The notes under the pieces are model-generated. The model did not search any database, was not told the origin of the DNA, and saw only the letters and a list, made by a program, of their open reading frames with translations. 64,000 nt of DNA from the NCBI GenBank assembly GCA_036365515.1, contig CM070873.1, positions 262,138,075-262,202,074 on the forward strand, read 5' to 3'. Position numbers and translations under genes: made by a program. Positions 14,713 to 23,289 of this stretch are shown piece by piece; within the stretch, counting starts at the first letter, position 1, and every line of letters starts with the position of its first letter. Source of the DNA: Torymus aiolomorphi (lineage: Eukaryota; Arthropoda; Insecta; Hymenoptera; Torymidae).

Positions 14713-15185
14713 TGCGAGGGCGACCTTAATCAGTCCGCGCCGTGCCTTCGCTATCTATATTACGTACAGATAAATGCACTTCACGCGCGTATGTGTATGT
14801 GTGTTTCTGTTTCTCGAGAGGGCAAGGACGCGTGTGCCGCTGCACATAATAAGGCGATCGTAATTTAGGTCAGATCCTGCAATTATCTCGCCGGAGACGC
14901 TGCTGCTGCGGCGAGAAAATTCTTCTTCGGTGTCGCGTGTGAGCAATCGGCGCGAGGGAAGAGGACTCTTTTCCTGCGGCAGTTATCGTCACGCAAATGA
15001 GTTTATAGAAGCGAGTACCGATAGATTCCGGTAGTCTCGTGTACACCGGCGATCCGATTCAGCGGCGCTACTTTCGCCGCGCCGATTTCTGTATATATCT
15101 ATAAACAACGACGCGCGTCTTTTTTTCTCTCCTATTCCTCGCCGTAGCGCGTACACACCTCGCTCGATCATTTGCCGGCATTTTT

Positions 15186-15209
15186 CTTCTCTCTCTCTCT
15201 CTCTCTCTC
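15186..15209. repeat. (CT)n microsatellite
   Basis: An uninterrupted CT tract of about 24 bases. Confidence 0.9.
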
Positions 15210-15430
15210 CGTTGTAGCGTTGCCAACCGGTAGTTCATTTCCGCCGCTGCGCCGCGCTGTGACCGATTTCGCAGCGAGGCGCATTAGCGCGCGATCTGCT
15301 TCAGTTACTCTATTATACGTGCGGTATATACGAAGGAGAGAGAAAACGAACGATTCGAAAATCGCGCAGTTAGCCGCGGGGAAGACGGAAGACGCCGAGA
15401 TTAATAGCGTATAAGTGAGGTTTGCAAGGA

Positions 15431-15433
15431 CGC

Positions 15434-15464
<31 letters not shown>
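15431..15464. repeat. (CG)n(TG)n alternating purine-pyrimidine tract
   Basis: Eight or nine CG units run straight into eight TG units, giving about 34 bases of strict alternation. CG and TG alternation is the classic substrate for left-handed Z-DNA under negative supercoiling. That it does so here is inference. Confidence 0.9.
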
Positions 15465-15465
<1 letters not shown>

Positions 15466-16024
15466 GAGCGAGACGGTCATTATCGGAGCGTTTTCGAGTA
15501 AAAGTTGCGAGTATGCGCACACGCAGCTGAACTCCGTTATAAACGCATAGTTTCGCGGACTGCCGAGGTGTACTACTGCTAGGCGCATTCGCTCGCGGAA
15601 AGCGCGAGGGGTTTCACTCGCAGGCACGCGTCTCGTGCACTGATGACGCACGAGCCGATTCTTTTTCGTTTGATTGAAAGCTATGTGTGTTTTCTAGTCG
15701 GATGTGCGGGCGGTTTTTTGTTTATTAGGCAGTTGGTCGGGATGAAAATTTGAGGTATTATACGTCGCGTGAGTGATATGTTTTGATATACAATGCTTCG
15801 ACGATATTGGATTAAATGAAGTCAATTTGAGTTAGAAAGTTAATAGACATCACAATCGTATGTTGATTCGAGGTGAAAGAAACCCGTTTAATGGATGATT
15901 ACGTTATGGGACGTTATCAATCATTTAATTTTACGATGATAAAATATCATAGAATAGCAAGTTTATACATTAGTATTTTACTGTTGTTAAGAAATGATTG
16001 AATTGGTAATATGAATAACATGTA

Positions 16025-16277
16025 CACTGAGAAAAGAGTTTTGGAAAAATTACTATACTGTCTGATAAAGCTGCCACAAAATGTAAAAAACCCAAAAAAT
16101 TGCCATACCTTACAGTAAATTTTACAGTACTTATAGTAAATTTTCCTATCTTTCTAGCCAAATTTCTTATAAAGTATGGCAATTTTTTGAGTTTTTACAG
16201 TTTATGGTGGCTTTCCCAGAAAGTATAGTAATTTTTACAAAATTATTAATAATGTTTACTAAACCTTTTTCTCAGTG
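16025..16277. mobile_element. MITE with CACTGAG termini (253 bp)
   Basis: The unit begins CACTGAGAAAAG and ends with the reverse complement form TTTTTCTCAGTG. The two halves are imperfect inverted copies: the segment with TTACTATACTGTCTG and AAAAAATTGCCATAC on the left reappears inverted on the right. There is no coding sequence. Its termini match those of the larger unit at 19,465-20,466, so both belong to one family. CACTG ends recall CACTA/Chapaev-type DNA transposons, but I cannot assign a superfamily. No clear target duplication is visible (TA on the left, AT on the right). Confidence 0.75.
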
Positions 16278-16585
16278 ATACATGATCATGACAACTATCG
16301 TAAAATCAGCTATATCATTTTTGCAGATAATACGATGATTGCGAGCACAGCTCCACAAATTCTTGATATTTCTATGTCAATGTGATTTGTAAAATAATGT
16401 TTAACGATTTGAAAAGAACCACTTATGTAAGAAATTGTTGAAAGTTGAGTCGATGGAAAATTATCTTAATTAACAAATATGTTTACATCGTTGTGAGGTG
16501 ATAAATAGGCTAGACCTTCCAATAAGATTGCAAGAATCATAAATGTTTTATATCAAACATGTGAAATTACACAGATACTCATTGA

Positions 16586-16617
16586 TATTTTTCATAACAG
16601 CGTGCGCGGAGCTCGAC
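16586..16617 (+). repeat. Left inverted repeat of the Crypton-like element
   Basis: It pairs with 18,315-18,346: 14 exact bases (TATTTTTCATAACA), five mostly mismatched bases, then 13 exact bases (CGCGGAGCTCGAC). Confidence 0.75.
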
Positions 16618-16817
16618 TTTAGAGTCATTTGTTTTGGCGCTAAAGTCATCGATTTAGGCACGCTCTCTCACAGCGTGCGCAGGGACATTTGAAGCGTGCG
16701 TGGGGAAACCTATCATGTCGCTGTCATTTGTTTTACATATGTATGATTGCGAAATTGTATATCATTAGTGCAAGACGTCTTGTTTATAACCTATTGGTAC
16801 CTAACCGAAAAGTAAAC

Positions 16818-17262
16818 ATGAGTGATAATAGTTCTTGTGATACAGACGATATATCCGATTATGGAGATGAAATTCCACCCGAAATCGCTGCAGCAGCTAA
16901 AGAAGTAACTTTAGATCTATTGCCGGACAAATCAAAACGTCAATATGTTGCAACATACAACAAGTTTAAGTCTTGGCGTTCAACAAAAAAAACCACAATG
17001 TTCGTTGAAGAAATAGTTTTAGCTTATTTCAAAGAATTGGCAATGACACTTTCTCCTCCGACACTATGGAACCGTTATTCAATGTTGAAGACTACCGTAA
17101 AAACTTTTGATCATATTGATATAAGCCAATATCATCAACTTTTAGCTTACATCAAGAAAAAAAAATGCTAAATATTCGAAAAAAAAATCCAAGACTTTCG
17201 CTGCGGAAAACGTTAGTAGATTTTGTAATGATGCTCCGGACGAAGCACATTTAGTGAAAAAA
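16818..17262 (+). CDS. Tyrosine recombinase, exon 1 (N-terminal core-binding domain), with frameshift
   Basis: First exon of the Crypton-like recombinase. I start at the ATG at 16,818; the frame is open further upstream but only from a non-ATG codon. An acidic N-terminus (MSDNSSCDTDD) leads into a helical SAM-like core-binding region: residues SKRQYVATYNKFKSW, then FVEEIVLAYFKEL, then PPTLWNRYSMLKTTVKTF. This helical pattern is known from phage-integrase-family N-terminal domains, where it grips DNA. At 17,157-17,165 a run of nine A shifts the frame to a stop at 17,169-17,171. With one A fewer, the frame stays open to the donor GTAATT at 17,263 and joins exon 2 in phase 0. Either the copy is broken, the assembly has a homopolymer error, or slippage rescues it. 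Confidence 0.7.
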
Positions 17263-17335
17263 GTAATTTATTTATAAAAAAATTTTAAATTTTATTTCAT
17301 TTTTCAACAATTTACGAGAATTGATTTCGTTGTAG
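17263..17335 (+). other. Predicted 73-nt intron in the recombinase gene
   Basis: Donor GTAATT and acceptor TTTCGTTGTAG. The sequence between is AT-rich with in-frame stops. Splicing joins HLVKK to VVLIFGILGALRRGEL in phase 0, which restores the catalytic box I region. The size is typical of short insect introns. Confidence 0.65.
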
Positions 17336-18205
17336 GTTGTTCTTATTTTTGGAATTCTCGGTGCGTTGAGAAGAGGAGAATTAACTAATATAACAACCGA
17401 TGACATTGAAGATGATTCGACGAGATTATTGATAAAAATTCCAGTAACGAAGAATAATGTCCCTCGTTCTTTTGCAGTTCGTGGAAAATTTTATCAAATA
17501 TGTAAAAATTACATGAATCTTAGACCAACTGAAATCGATAAACACAAAAGATTCTTCATACATTATATAGACGGAAAATGCACACGACAGCCGATTGGTC
17601 TCAATACAATCGGTCAAATGCCAAAGCAAATAGCTGATTGGTTAAAATTACCAAATCCTCACTTATACACTGGTCATAGTTTCCGAAGAACTTCAGCAAC
17701 TTTGCTAGTCGATGGAGGAGGTGATCTTACTGACTTAAAAAGACATGGCGATTGGAAATCGTCTACAGTAGCTGAGGGCTACATTAATGAATCTATGAAT
17801 CATAAGGAACAAATTCATAAAAAAATAACTAAATCGATCGTCCTAAAACCTACTGGAGTTGTAGTGGCAGATAACCATATACCGCAGTGTGACAATCAAG
17901 TAGCATCTACTTCTGGAGCCGAAATTACAGTTGATCAACCCAAAAAATCTGTAACAGTTTCGTTAAAAAGAACCACATTTGATTCAGAAGGTCGAGATGA
18001 TGATAATGAACCACACGCTGAGGATGAATTTTATCGATTAACCGAAACGCAGCAAGCTACATGTGGTTCACCGTTGAAAAAACGTAGACAAAACAGTGAT
18101 GAAAAAAGCGAACAATCATTTACTATTGAAAACAGCGACAAAAATATTTCTTTTCATTTTAATAATTGTAATGTTACAATTAATGTACATAATCATCATA
18201 ATTAA
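17336..18205 (+). CDS. Tyrosine recombinase, exon 2 (catalytic domain)
   Basis: Carries the catalytic domain of a tyrosine recombinase, which cuts and rejoins DNA through a phosphotyrosine link. Visible catalytic set: box I arginine in GALRRGEL (codon at 17,369), a probable beta-hairpin lysine in IPVTKNNVP, the H-x-x-R motif in GHSFRRT (His 17,675, Arg 17,684), the His/Trp pair in RHGDWKSS (17,744 and 17,753), and the nucleophile tyrosine in AEGYI (17,780). All are present, so the domain looks intact. After it comes a roughly 120-residue acidic and basic tail with PLKKRR, a possible nuclear signal, ending in an Asn- and His-rich beta-like stretch (SFHFNNCNVTINVH). The layout fits Crypton/DUF3504-like proteins of animals. 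A domesticated host gene is possible but less likely given the flanking inverted repeats and the frameshift in exon 1. Confidence 0.8.
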   Translation, partial: VVLIFGILGALRRGELTNITTDDIEDDSTRLLIKIPVTKNNVPRSFAVRGKFYQICKNYMNLRPTEIDKHKRFFIHYIDGKCTRQPIGLNTIGQMPKQIADWLKLPNPHLYTGHSFRRTSATLLVDGGGDLTDLKRHGDWKSSTVAEGYINESMNHKEQIHKKITKSIVLKPTGVVVADNHIPQCDNQVASTSGAEITVDQPKKSVTVSLKRTTFDSEGRDDDNEPHAEDEFYRLTETQQATCGSPLKKRRQNSDEKSEQSFTIENSDKNISFHFNNCNVTINVHNHHN

Positions 18206-18314
18206 CTACAATGTACGATACACTATATTTTTGTTTTAGTTTAATATTTTTTTATAAAAGATGCAATAATTATCTATTAAAAATAATTCATTTTTGAATT
18301 TAGTTTAGTATAAT

Positions 18315-18346
18315 GTCGAGCTCCGCGACACTTGTTATGAAAAATA
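18315..18346 (-). repeat. Right inverted repeat of the Crypton-like element
   Basis: Inverse match of 16,586-16,617. It lies 110 bases after the recombinase stop codon and three bases before the 120-bp hairpin. Confidence 0.75.
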
Positions 18347-18349
18347 GTA

Positions 18350-18469
18350 TACGCAACTCGTGCGAGGGAAACACGACTTACGTACTCGTGGTAGTTCAGC
18401 GCCCTCGCTTCGCTCGGGCGCGAACTACCACACGTGCGTAAATCGTGTTCCCCTCGCACTAGTTGCGTA
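18350..18469. repeat. Near-perfect 120-bp hairpin (palindromic element)
   Basis: The two arms of about 54 bases start TACGCAACTCGTGCGAGGG and end in the inverse form, with only a few mismatches and a one-base indel. The loop is around 18,406-18,416 (TCGCTTCGCTC). Allowing a three-base indel, the pairing extends outward through AAATAGTA on both sides to about 18,341 and 18,480. It could be a palindromic MITE, the true right end of the Crypton-like element, or a transcription stop/processing structure. It starts right at the element's right inverted repeat. Confidence 0.85.
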
Positions 18470-18483
18470 ATGTACTATTTACA

Positions 18484-19464
18484 CGCAGGCAATAGTTTTA
18501 TCCAGCTATGAAATATGGATAAACACGCATGTAAACACTTTATGTTATACAAATTATGCTTCTCATTATTTATATAAAATATTATCCTTAAAAATGTAAA
18601 ATAGAAACTTTCCACAATACGATTATATTACAACAAATAAACAAATAATTCTGCCCAGATGGTATTTACAAAAAAAAAACTGAAAAATGGTTTTGTTGAT
18701 ATTAAGGCGGCTAAAAGCTACAGCACGTGTACCACATTAAAAAACCTTGTTGAGCCGTACTTTATGAACTCGCATACCTCCGAAACACAATACCTCTCCT
18801 CACGTGAACAACTTATACACCCGTTCCGCATTGTTTTCGTCCAGAGCCGCTTGGGGTTAAACTATCATACACACGAACTGGTTCGCCCAATAACCTCTTA
18901 CACGCGCAGCGCGGCCATCTCTTCCGCTTTTACCTTGGAGTTACGGTAATGCGCGGTTTCTCCCTTATATCCACGGACGATCAGATTAAGCTCTCTGCGA
19001 ACCAGTTTGCATAGGAGCTATATACCTACATACACACACACGTGCGGCGGGGCGTGCCATGTGTCGCTGGTTCGACATTTCGACCGGGTCCAATCGCTTT
19101 TTTCGATCTTCAGCGTGTGTGCGCCTTCTTTCCTTTTTTTCGGGAGGTTTGGTAACGGAGCGAAATTTAAGCGTGTCCCGTTATTGTTTGTCTTGCGGTC
19201 GTGGAGGAGATACTCGATGGGAACGTGGATTTTTTGTGTGTGGAGTACCTGCGATGTCTGTATAAAAAGGGTCGAATTTCACGTTATGGCTGGTAATTAT
19301 TATATCCCTTTTTATTAAAGGCGGAGTTAATAGGTATATAGTTATAGCAATTTAATTTAATATTAAAAAGTCGGTGAATTATTACAGTGTGCGTTATTGC
19401 ATGATACACGTGTAATTTTGATAGATTTATCGACCAATATTTATTCGGCAGTTTTTTAAACCTA
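18484..19464. other. Non-coding stretch between mobile elements
   Basis: AT-rich at first, then CpG-rich. A 96-codon frame at 18,659 starts with ATG but has no recognisable domain and low-complexity start; I do not call it. Confidence 0.5.
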
Positions 19465-19724
19465 CACTGAGAAAAATGTTGTAGTAAATTTTATTATAAC
19501 TGTAATAAAAATTACTATAAAGTATAGGAAGGGTGAGACAAATACACTTTATGCTGCATTTTTATTATAATTGTATGAATAATTACAAAATTTCTTCTAA
19601 TTTTTATGACAGTTGTTGATTAGAAAGTATTACGAAATAAAAGAAAAATTGCTATACACATAGCAAAAACTGTGATATAATAAAATTTAAAATATATGCT
19701 TTTAATTTTTATTAGAATAGAATA

Positions 19725-19790
19725 TAAATTTTATTTTGTAGCGTTTAAATTTTATTTTGTAGTGTATAAATTTTATTTTGTAGCGTATTA
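19725..19790. repeat. Three tandem copies of a 22-24-bp unit
   Basis: The unit AAATTTTATTTTGTAGCG occurs three times in a row with small changes, within the larger MITE-like unit. Confidence 0.8.
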
Positions 19791-20153
19791 AAAATTACTA
19801 TAAACATAGTAAAAAGTGCCACATTCAAAAATTGCTACAGGCCATAAGAAAGTTTGCTATCCAACATAGTAAAAATTGCTACAACATTAGTACTTTCTGC
19901 GCAGATCAAGGCGCCCACGTGTCTGATTGAGGTTATGTTTCTACGGGAATTTCACTTTGTCTTGCTTTTAAGTTTACAAAACATTCAAAACCTTACTTCA
20001 ATTATTTTATTTTTATATTATGCACATTAATGATAAGTTTCTTTGTGTTATCAAAGTTATTTATTGTCATTATTTAATATTATCTGAAATTTTCTTGAAA
20101 TCGATAGTTTGGCATGTACAAGTTCTAAAATTTTACACTCAAGAATCCTATTT

Positions 20154-20216
20154 GGGTAAGTGGTTAGCGTGTCCGATTGCCGCGGTGAAGGCTGCAGGTT
20201 CGATCCCAACGCTCGT
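20154..20216 (+). repeat. tRNA-derived SINE fragment (A and B boxes)
   Basis: A stretch like the body of a tRNA gene: GGGTAAGTGGTTAGCGTG resembles an internal A box and GGTTCGATCCC at 20,198-20,208 is a perfect-looking B box for RNA polymerase III. The 3' acceptor-like strand AACGCTC has no partner upstream, so no complete tRNA cloverleaf forms. An A-rich tail follows directly. This pattern is known for tRNA-derived SINEs, and I infer a short or truncated SINE inserted into or carried by the surrounding unit. Confidence 0.65.
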
Positions 20217-23012
20217 AAAAAAATATTTTTATTTCTCATTTTAATTTATTTTCACATTAAATATTGTATGATTAGAGTCTGAAAATAGTTCTGAAAACAG
20301 GAAGAACGAGAAAAAATTTAATTTTTTGAAATTTAAGGTCATTCATAAAAATTACTATGTTGCATAGCAAAAATTGTTATAATTTCGATTTGTCCCTCCG
20401 TTCCTACAAAATATAGTAATTTTTCTTATGTTTATAATAAATTTTACTACAACATTTCTCTCAGTGTACAATAAACCCTCATGTTATTTGAGATCGATAA
20501 ATTTTTCGTGTATTAAGTTCAAACGATAATAATATAAAATTCCTACAATTATAATTCAGTTACTTAACAATGCAATGATAAAGCTAGTTCCTTGAAAACA
20601 ACCGGTAACCCGTGCAATTAATCAAACAGAAAAAACGAGAACTTTGCAACCCGAACAACAAGAATCACACGTAACAAACTAATACTACCGTACGCCATTT
20701 TTACAAAAGAAACCACACGCAGCATAACTCTTGTTCCTCGCGCATGCAAATATATCGAGCAAGAAGTTTGCGCAACGACAAGGGCGCACCAGCAACGGCA
20801 CTGCGTACGCGCGACACGGTTTCGCTCATTGCCGTAGTACTGCGCGCTAAGCAGCTTTAAAACTCACCGCAACGCTCATTACACCGCGAGAGTGGAATCG
20901 GAACGACGAACCCTGCATAGTCTTCGCGCAGAAGACGACACGGCTGCGACACCGATAAGGTAGCGAGATATGCCAGCCAGCTCGCAATTATCATAGAGGA
21001 TTCTCTCGAGGTCGTCGCTGCACGGAGGCGCGACGAAATTATTACGCGCGCCCTCGCGCAATTCTCGCGTAATACACATACGCGTGTGCGTTACTACTGC
21101 GGGAGAAGAATATATATATATAAGGAGGGAGAGCTTAATCGCCGCGGGTGTGCAGGAGACGCGGCTCGCGCTCGAGTCATCATTTTAAATTACGGGATCT
21201 TGCGCGATCTCTGCGCGCCCCTCTCGGTTTCACCGGGACGACGGTTCTCTCTCTTTCTCTTTATACGGCGGAGGCATTATTTATGTCAACACGTTTCGAT
21301 AATTGACTTTTCTTACTTCCACTCGTATGTATGCGCGGCTGCCCGAGCAAGCGAGCGAGCAAGTGAGCGCGCATATGCCCCAAGGCCACGCGGAATTGAG
21401 ATTTACGCTCTCCGAGCGCACTGTGACAATCTACTCACATATGGAGTCTCTCTCGCGCGCGCATTTCAATTTGCGCTCTGGGCTCTCTCTTGGGAGAGAG
21501 ACACACGAACAGCTGCGCGAATGGCTCTCGTGTGTGTCTACATATTTAACGTTCTTTACGGTTATACGGCGTGCGAGGTTCGTTTTCAATTTCACTTGCG
21601 TAGTATTCGCGGGAGATGTCTATTGTCGCCGAGGGAATAAGGCGAAAAAGAGAACATCACGCAGGGCTAACTGCAATGGTGGAATAATAAGCTAATTCCC
21701 GGCTTCGCTATATGGGTATATAACGTACATATATACATATATATCGAAGATGTTGCAGATCGGTCTTCATTAATCTTGTTTCTTATGTCGCGCGTTCTCG
21801 CAATAATTGATTTCCCCTGATGGCTACGCGCGGCGCACACGATCCATCGGGGCAAATGAGTCACGTCCCAGACGATTATGATTCGCGCACGCGCGTGCGC
21901 AAGCATCAAGCAACAAATGAGAATCCGTCCCATCATTCAGGCGAACGCGCGCCGTTAATTATTAATTAACAATCAGCTGCGGGATGGGGCAAGGGATATA
22001 TCGGGAGCGAATTCCGGCGCGTGCGCCCGTGCGTGATATGCGTCTCGCCGAGATAAATAACGCAGAGTATCGCGGGTGGTATGTGTATAACAAGACCCAC
22101 ACAGACGCGCGCGCTCTCGCTCGCGCGCATTTTCTATTTATGCCCCGGCTAATTTAAACTCTCGCCGGCGTAAATTTTGATTTTCCTTTGTGTCCCGCGC
22201 GCGCGCGAGAGAGAGGTTTGTTTCTCTCGCTCGTTTAATGCTTAAAAGAGAGGGAGAGAGAGAGTCCGCATGTGTACGGGCGCACGCTCGTGCCGGTCGA
22301 TTGAATTTATCGTCCATAATCGTTGAAATATTTCCTATTCAAATTTTTTCGTCCCGTGAGCGTGGCCGCGTTGTTCTGTACCCCTTTTTGTATATATATG
22401 CTCCCTCTACCTCTGCCTCTTCATAAACTCTTTATCGCGTCGTTATTCATTGAGATTTACGCTGCGAAAATACGTGGCCGCGTATCGATTATCGAATTTG
22501 TTAACTCCGCGCGCCGCTGATAAATCAGCTGACCCACTGTATCGATAAGCTATGCTTTATTAAACAATGACGGAACAATGTGAGAGAAGCATTCACGAAC
22601 ATACCGAAAAGTAAATAACGCCCGTAATAAAGAGGAAGGGTCATCTTCTCGCCCGTTAATAATATCGACACCTGACCTCGGGCACACTTAGCGCGTGTGG
22701 TATTCGCCATTGTCGTGTCCCCTGCTACTATACACACCCTGTCGCAGCGAGATCGCGATCCTTTCACCGAGAGGACGAATCGAACCGCGCCGCACGCGCG
22801 GACTACTACGCGGGCCGGCGAATAATGGGATGAGTAACGATGACGCGCCGTTGCGAAAACTATGGTGCATAATGCGCGCGAGCATCTCTCTTGAGAAAAG
22901 AAGGAGGAGACGCGTGTACGTGCACATACACACAACTCCTCGTGAGATTTATCGTGGGCTCGGTGCAAAAGAGCGCCGCTGTCGATTTTTTTTTTCACCC
23001 AAAGGACTCGCG

Positions 23013-23031
23013 TTGTGTGTGTGTGTGTGTA
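23013..23031. repeat. (TG)n microsatellite
   Basis: About nine TG units. Confidence 0.85.
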
Positions 23032-23270
23032 CACATGTGTTGTGTGCATTTATATCCGTAATGTTTATTATGCACGCGCATACTAGCTTATAGGTACGCG
23101 AGCTAGTGAGAGCCTCGGCTTATTTTGCGTTAGGTAATACACGCGTTACGTGCTTGCATATATATATGCACACGTTGTCGGTACATAATAATCCCTATTC
23201 CTTTTTTTCCCTCTTCTTTTCTTCGACGTTTGCGTACGTCTTCTCTTAGCAAGAGAGATGACGCAGACGT

Positions 23271-23289
23271 AGACGACGACGACGACGAC
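23271..23289. repeat. (GAC)n microsatellite
   Basis: Six GAC triplets in a row. Confidence 0.9.

Larger units (their letters stand above)
13431..16024. other. CpG-rich non-coding stretch
   Basis: Non-coding with several simple repeats (TA/TG near 14,682-14,712, CT near 15,186-15,209, CG/TG at 15,431-15,464). From about 15,660 it turns AT-rich, leading into the mobile-element cluster. Confidence 0.5.
16586..18346 (+). mobile_element. Crypton-like tyrosine-recombinase element with inverted-repeat ends
   Basis: A 1.76-kb unit carrying one gene, a tyrosine recombinase (exons 16,818-17,262 and 17,336-18,205). It is bounded by imperfect inverted repeats. A 14-base outer block (16,586-16,599 versus 18,333-18,346) and a 13-base inner block (16,605-16,617 versus 18,315-18,327) match exactly in inverse orientation, separated by five mostly mismatched bases. 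Eukaryotic Cryptons move with a tyrosine recombinase and usually lack terminal inverted repeats, so the ends are either unusual or not the true ends. The interior is AT-rich compared with the CpG-rich surroundings, as expected for an insertion. Just inside the left end, AGCGTGCGC occurs twice (about 16,599 and 16,672) and once inverted (about 16,658), which could be recombinase binding sites. Confidence 0.65.
19465..20466. mobile_element. MITE-like unit with CACTGAG termini (1.0 kb)
   Basis: Begins CACTGAGAAAAATGTTGTAG and ends with the inverse of CACTGAGAGAAATGTTGTAG. TA lies on both sides, so a TA target duplication is possible. Diverged inverted homology continues about 80 bases inward (motifs AAAAATTACTATA, GTAGGA, GAGACAAAT). 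At about 19,870-19,908 another inverted copy of the end sequence occurs (TTGCTACAACATT, then TTTCTGCGCAG), so the unit may be a composite of two MITE copies, the first ending near 19,908. No protein is encoded. A tRNA-like segment lies inside at 20,154-20,216. Confidence 0.65.

Noticed and set aside
18659..18949. 96-codon ATG frame after the Crypton-like element
   Set aside because: Begins with a poly-A encoded Lys run, has no domain and runs from AT-rich into CpG-rich sequence without change expected of a gene.
20154..20216. Functional tRNA gene
   Set aside because: B box is good, but the acceptor stem cannot pair and no anticodon arm of standard form is seen; a SINE fragment fits better.
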